Part shown: piece after piece, positions 59,048 to 64,000 of the stretch
Layout of the letters: each line of letters begins with the position of its first letter
How positions within the stretch are numbered: position 1 is the first letter of the stretch
Source: Piezodorus guildinii
Lineage: Eukaryota; Arthropoda; Insecta; Hemiptera; Pentatomidae
NCBI GenBank assembly: GCA_023052935.1
Contig: CM041294.1
Span: 105,060,116 to 105,124,115 of the forward strand
DNA length: 64,000 nucleotides
Direction of reading: 5' to 3'
Notes under the pieces: generated by a model
What the model was told of the DNA's origin: nothing
What the model saw: the letters and a program-made list of their open reading frames with translations, nothing else
The model's database searches: none
Position numbers and translations under genes: made by a program

Positions 59048-59988
59048 ATTCGACAGAAATGCAGGGAGGAGTGGACACAGCACGCCGCGAAAACTTCAAT
59101 GGGCCGTATTACAACGGAGAACGATCTAGCCCCCAGATCCACCGTTTCTCGCCTCCAGCCTTCACATCTTTCATAGACCTATGCAGGGATATATCTTCAC
59201 TCAGCATATCAAAATACCCAGAGGAGACAAATGGTCATGAAAAGACAGAAGAAGAACCGAAACTCGAGGAAGAAGACGAGTTCCTTCTACTCTACCCAGA
59301 GGAGGACAACAAAAAGAAGACGATGGGACGATCGTCGTCGCTGAAATCTGCTAGAACCAGCGGCCAGAAGAAGATAGTGAGATTCGCCGATGTTCTCGGC
59401 CTTGACTTAGCGGATGTCCATACTTTCCTTGACGAAGTTCCGAGGATACCGAAATCCGCTTTCAAGGATTTGAAAAACATTGACGCGAACCCCGTGGAAT
59501 CTCCGAAGGAGACCAGGCAGGACAAGACCCTGGTCCCACTGTTCTTGCAACCCGGAGGACAGCAGCACTTCAACGACCGGTTGGAGAAGAGCAAAGTCTG
59601 TCTAGAGAACGCCTACGTCACCACAACTCTTGGCCTCAAGATCCGTGGCACAGTAAAAGTGGTCAATTTGGATTACCATAAAGAAGTTGCAGTTCGTTAT
59701 TCGGGCGATAAGTGGAGGAGCTTCACCGAGATTCAGGCTTCCTATGTGGACACTACTCACGACGGGTTCTCTGACAGATTCGGTTTTACGATACCCATCT
59801 TCGCGTTGGATCTCGGGCAGAGACTGGAATTTGCCATCAAGTATCGAGTTCTTGGTGAAGAGCATTGGGACAATAACGGAGGTGCTAACTATAGCTTTCA
59901 GTGTGTACCAGAAGGTCCACCCAAACCCATCACCTCGGCCTATGTTCCTTCATCTATAGCGCTGGAGACATGGGGGTCCTTCTACTGA
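59048..59988 (+). CDS. Gbs-76A: Glycogen-targeting PP1 regulatory subunit (CBM21), main 3' exon
   Basis: A PPP1R3/Gbs-type protein that binds glycogen and the PP1 catalytic subunit, bringing the phosphatase to glycogen synthase and phosphorylase to promote glycogen storage. The exon runs from acceptor TTTGTTTCAG to TGA 59986-59988. An internal ATG at 59059 would give 309 residues; upstream exons add up to ~105. Numbering from that ATG: an acidic linker (64-83), a serine-rich stretch (91-102), the RVxF PP1-docking motif KKIVRF (104-109) with the conserved extension ADVLGLDLADV, then a CBM21 domain at about 158-283. The CBM21 includes GTVKVVNLDYHKEVAVRYS (197-215) and the glycogen-contact motif WDNNGGANY (270-278). 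No breaks. Codon use is more GC-rich than the surroundings. The choice of Gbs-76A over Gbs-70E is tentative. Confidence 0.93.
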
Positions 59989-60514
59989 ACACTGAAGCTG
60001 AAATAATGAGCAATTTGTCCAGTGAGGTATCAAGATGATTCAACTCATTAGAACTGTAGTCGGTACAGTGATTGTACCATAATGGATGAGTTCTATTGTC
60101 TATGTACTTTTAAGTAAATTATTTATTAGTCATTTCTGCATCATATTTGGTCATTAGTTTTTTTATCGTTGAAAAAAAGTTTATGTTGAAACATATTTTA
60201 CAGCAAAGATGAAAATATGATGATTAGATTAATGAAACTAAAAAAAATGACTGAGGTTAAAAAAATGATTGAATATAAGGTAGGTTTTGTAGTGCTGTTT
60301 CTGTATTTATTTTTTTTTAATATTTTTTTTTTATAAATGTGGGTAAAGTGAAAAACTAATTTTCAATCTCAAGTTGGATACTCAGATTTATTGAATATCC
60401 ATCGCACCCCAACAGAATCGTTGAAGATTCAGGAAGGAGCAAAACAAAGAATGTTAAAAAAGTGTGGGGTATCTTCTCACTGTCTTTTTTTTTCTAATAT
60501 TTTGTTACATGCTC

Positions 60515-60520
60515 AATAAA
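60515..60520 (+). promoter_or_regulatory. Proximal polyadenylation signal
   Basis: AATAAA in GCTCAATAAAGTTC about 530 bp after the stop codon, followed by a GT-containing region. Confidence 0.5.
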
Positions 60521-61733
60521 GTTCATTTAACTGACTGAGCATTGTATTTCTGAAATAAAAGTTCCTTGACTTTTTAATTTTCAGATTTAAGGAATCGAGG
60601 CTAAAACTATAACGACTTGTCTCTTCATGTTCATTTAATTATTAATGAATTGTTATAATCTACAAGTTGTTTAGAGTTTTTTCGGTTTTAAATACTTTCA
60701 AATATTAGAATTTTTAAAACAAAATTTTATTGTATAGTAACATAAGAATAGAGATTTATATGGAATTGATAGCAAATGTTTGTAAATTGAAAATTATCTA
60801 ACTAGTGTAAATATTTTTGTTGCGGTTTAGTTTTATTTTCAAGAATCGGAAGATCACATGTTTTAAATCAATCTCAATTAAATGGGATACAATCATGGGA
60901 TACATTTGTGATTCTTTTCATGATTTTATTATGGTTAATGTTGTTTGTTATATATATTTTTTATAACTTTATGGCTTAACAATTACTCACTATGTATATA
61001 CTGATAGTATGATATGAAACGACTGATCTTCACAAGTATATACTAGTGAAAATATAATTTTTTAATCATTTTTATGATTCATTGTAGGCTGTAAAAAGCA
61101 TAGTTATGGTTCCACTAGTCAAGTTGATTTTTTTTTTTATTGATTTATGTTTTTGGAACCTATTATTTGTATTCAAGTAGTGTTATTTAATACCATGGTT
61201 ATTATTGCATTGTATAGATCTTTATATATTTGCTTTAAATCTATATATATATATATATGTATCGAATATAACCTTTGTCTTCCTTAGTATTTTGTCAATG
61301 AAACGTTTTAAATTAATTTAGATGAATGTTGAGGTAGCGAAATTTGGAAGAAAAAATATTATTGAGATTTGTACCAGACTGAAAATTATGATTGATGATA
61401 TAGAAATATTAATTTATAAATAATATTTTATAAACCATTAAAATTAAAGTGAAATGAACAATTAATTTGGCTTTATTGTATTTCATAGACTGATTGTTGC
61501 TCAAATTATATTGATTGTTAAAATTTTGGAAAATAACTTTATTAAAAGAAATATATATATATTCTGGGTTACAAGTATATTGGCCCTCAACTGTTCTTAA
61601 ATTATTATATGATGTAAATTTTGCATAGAAAATCATAATGGATAGTTTTAATTATAATATAGTCTTTAAATGTATATATTGTCAAATGATGTGTAAAGAA
61701 GTACCTGATGTAACTATATGAATATCTATTGTT

Positions 61734-61739
61734 AATAAA
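61734..61739 (+). promoter_or_regulatory. Distal polyadenylation signal
   Basis: AATAAA in TTAATAAAAGGCTTGT, with T-rich downstream sequence. Confidence 0.5.
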
Positions 61740-61760
61740 AGGCTTGTATCAATTTATATA

Positions 61761-62531
61761 AACGTTTTATTATTTGTTATTTTAACTTTTACCCCATTCT
61801 TGAAATGGACTAACAAATTGAAAAATAACTACAAATATAAATTAAATAATTAAGAATTCAAACATTAAAGAACTAGAGTTAAACAATCAAATAAACAAGT
61901 AAATTAAAAACATAAATATTATATTTAATATTAACATTTTTCACAATAAATATATACACACAAATAAAATAATAATTACCTCTGTGCTTATTAATATTCA
62001 TGATTATTGTTAGTCATTTATTACACTTATTGGGTATAAAAAAAAGAGATACCTCTTTATTCATTTATCATAATGTAACTTATAAAATTAATTATATAAT
62101 ATATTATATCACATTCTGATATAGTAAAATACATTTTTTGGAATTACAGAACAATTTAAGATAAAATACAAATAATAATAGTTGATAAAAGTGTTATATT
62201 AACATAAAAACTACTTTTTTTATAAACTGGGATTTTTTCCATTACAAAAAAAATATTAATTCATGATCATCTGGAAAATTCAAATGATTGATACTTTTTA
62301 TTTATCAAATAACTGATGAAACATGTACTAGTCACCATATAGCAGAGTATATTGAAAAGAATAATTTATGAATCAGGTCTACACGTTTGCCTTTTTATTT
62401 ATTTTTTTTTTCGGTGTACTGACTAGTTCTATAGCAATTTATCTTTTTTCTTTATTTTCATAAAGAAAAAAAGTTATAGGAGTGTGGCTGCCATTTTGAA
62501 GCCAAATTTCTGACGATTACGCTGAGATCTG
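61761..62531. other. Intergenic AT-rich stretch
   Basis: No coding segment or recognised repeat. Confidence 0.45.
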
Positions 62532-63092
62532 ATGACCAACATAGATTGTGCTGCGAGGGTGGTTGTTAACTTAAAAAAAGTAGTGTTGGAGAAAATCTGC
62601 GATGAATATGAGTACCTCGGGACAGTTGTCGGAAGAAATGGAAAAATAGACCAGGAAATAGCGAACAGAATACAAAAAGCTAATGGTCAAATCAGTAATA
62701 CTGTCCTAGGGAAACGAGAGGTCGAAAATAAAACAAAAATGACCATATATCAAACGCTGTACCTTCAACCCCTACTATACGGATGCGAAAGCTGGTTCCT
62801 ACGCGATCAACATAAAAGCAGACTGACAGCATCCGAAATGAAATACCTAAGGAGAGTAGCAGCTGACCGAACCAGAAGAGACCACATCCGAAACGAATGG
62901 TTTGGACATGTGATAAGGCTGAGCGAGGAAAGAGAGCCCCGAAAATTCTTTGAGGCAAGACTGACAAGAAGCCTAGGGGACGACATGGTCCGACGAGGTG
63001 GTAAAGAAGGGAGAGAAGAGGGGCAATCAGCTGGTGGGTGCTTTGAGAACCTTGGCAAAGGACCACGATGGCTGGCGAAAATGAATAGATGA
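62532..63092 (+). pseudogene. LINE reverse transcriptase C-terminal fragment
   Basis: A single 186-codon frame reads YEYLGTVVGRNGKIDQEI, then YQTLYLQPLLYGCESW, ASEMKYLRRVAADRTRRDHI and WFGHVIRLSEEREPRKFFEA. This is the post-palm tail of an RTE/CR1-type LINE, related to but distinct from the copy at 54950. Between RRDHIRNE and WFGHV about 25-30 residues found in relatives are missing without breaking frame, so an in-frame deletion has occurred. No catalytic box. The minus-strand frames here are shadows. Confidence 0.85.
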
Positions 63093-63219
63093 GGCTCCTC
63101 CTCGCTGAAAGGCACCAAGGAGGAAGAAGAAGAGAAATCCTGTGGTCTGATATATTTTTTTTAATTTTAAAGTTAATATTGTAAGTATCTCAATAATTTA
63201 TGTTTAGGAACAAAAATAC

Positions 63220-63432
63220 CGTTTTAAAATGGCGACTGGTTAATAGCTTAGTTATAAAATCAGCAAGTTGAAACCAATCACAGGACGGGACGGCTGTCGA
63301 CTTCATAAAACCTTTATAATCCAGGAGTTGTGAGATTAGTAATCTGAATGGGATGGATCCTGCTTCATCTAAATCATGCAACGTCTGAAATATAAATTCC
63401 TCTTCCTCAATTTCAATTACCTGACAAGCCAT
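63220..63432 (-). CDS. Unidentified protein-coding exon
   Basis: The minus strand has an exon-like segment ending at a donor (AAAACG/GTATTT). It begins either at ATG 63432 (71 codons, MACQVIEIEEEEF...) or after an acceptor-like TTGTCAG at 63421 (67 codons, exactly 201 nt, phase 0-0). It reads FIFQTLHDLDEAGSIPFRLL, then ISQLLDYKGFMKST, PSCDWFQLADFITKLLTSRH. Composition is non-random (acidic start, alternating helical hydrophobics, codon-like GC pattern) in AT-rich surroundings. I do not recognise the family. Downstream exons would lie toward lower coordinates on the minus strand, but none is obvious before the LINE fragment at 63092. Confidence 0.55.
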
Positions 63433-63789
63433 GAAACCTTTAGATAATATTATTTAAATATACAAGACGGAGCATTCGTAAGGACGATTAAGGTTTCCTA
63501 TATAGGCTGGATGAAGGAGATAAGGACTAAGTTATGAGGTCAACTACTTGATCGCACGAGGGCAGTCGTTTCCTATCTCTTCTTACAAAGCCATTTCAGG
63601 ATATGACAGCTCTATCTTATCCGAGGATTTGTCTTCGGTTCATCCAATATTTACTCTCTGCTACGATATCAAATAGAACAATATGCTACGAAGATAAACT
63701 ATTGATTGTTAACTAATGTGGGTAATTGATGTGTATTGAGTCAAGACTGATAGTCTTGCTTCCATAAACAAATAAATAATAATATTATT
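63433..63789. other. Short intergenic or upstream region
   Basis: Possible upstream sequence of the minus-strand exon. No promoter motif or gene recognised. Confidence 0.3.
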
Positions 63790-64000
63790 TCGCCTCTGCC
63801 CCTACGGGTCAATGGCATATTTTGTGAAGTTTTAAATCTTTGAAGAGGGCTGTAAACTTAGTTTCGTCGTCTATAAGAATTTCATCCGGAGTGGTACTAA
63901 ATTTTCAGATCTTGTCTCAGACTAGCGATGATTGGGCAATAAAATAGAAAATGTTTATGGTCCTGTGTTTCACTGGGTACAAGTTGGGGCTTCCAGACCT
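63790..64000 (-). pseudogene. LINE 3' end with zinc-knuckle-like C-terminus (runs off the window)
   Basis: The minus strand reads ETQDHKHFLFYCPIIASLRQ then DLKI and a stop. This resembles the conserved ET.DH.LF.CP...R..L segment at the C-terminus of R1/Jockey/I-group LINE ORF2 after the RNase H-like region. A short 3' UTR follows. Upstream coding sequence lies beyond position 64000. Confidence 0.5.

Larger units (their letters stand above)
59989..61760 (+). other. Long 3' UTR of the PP1 subunit gene
   Basis: AT-rich and without coding frames. Two canonical AATAAA signals stand out, at 60515-60520 (proximal) and 61734-61739 (distal), suggesting alternative polyadenylation. The distal site is followed by CTTGTATC and T-rich sequence. 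Confidence 0.55.

Noticed and set aside
59292..59865. Minus-strand frames and a second plus-strand frame inside the PP1-subunit exon
   Set aside because: Shadows of the CBM21 coding frame caused by its GC-richer composition.

Overview
The window is AT-rich animal nuclear DNA (introns with GT-AG junctions, homopolymers, microsatellites, tRNA-derived SINEs, LINE fragments, a Tc1/mariner copy). The gene families fit an arthropod, probably an insect. That is an inference from gene families and repeat content; no species is identified. No bacterial-type operon, phage or CRISPR array is present.

Host genes. (1) 2650-2804 (+) is a last coding exon whose 50 residues resemble the C-terminal winged helix of the replication-licensing factor CDT1. 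(2) 6147-9112 (-) is a complete six-exon gene for a FAM69/DIPK-type divergent protein kinase (type II membrane, ER/secretory). All splice phases agree, but exon 5 lacks one base. (3) A tRNA-Met initiator gene lies at 10481-10552 (-). (4) From 19665 to about 61760 (+) lies a glycogen-targeting subunit of protein phosphatase 1 (PPP1R3 / insect Gbs-76A type). It has a large 3' exon (59048-59988) with the PP1-docking motif and a CBM21 domain, an upstream coding exon at 50147-50297, a probable exon at 19665-19853, and an alternative first exon at 58473-58521 with a TATA-like element. (5) 63220-63432 (-) holds a convincing but unidentified coding exon. CDT1 and DIPK converge; DIPK and the PP1 subunit diverge.

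Mobile DNA makes up most of the rest, chiefly in the ~30 kb intron 19854-50146. I recognise: a decayed Tc1 element with IR/DR ends (906-2487); RTE/CR1-like and Jockey-like reverse transcriptase fragments (4610, 24190, 25581, 31100, 33679, 42716, 54950, 62532, 63790); two tRNA-derived SINE families; a piggyBac-like TTAA element in an empty and an RTE-filled copy; and a ~0.9 kb repeat present seven times whose matching subterminal inverted repeats, internal CA/GT microsatellite and hairpin end resemble non-autonomous Helentron (HINE/DINE) elements.

The most unusual structures are a ~300-bp-arm inverted repeat at 45711-46334 carrying a hammerhead-ribozyme-like core in each arm (related motifs at 16.2-16.4, 17.8 and 47.8 kb), and a perfect 50-bp palindrome with a 2-nt centre at 21498-21599. 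No complete new defence or metabolic system was found.
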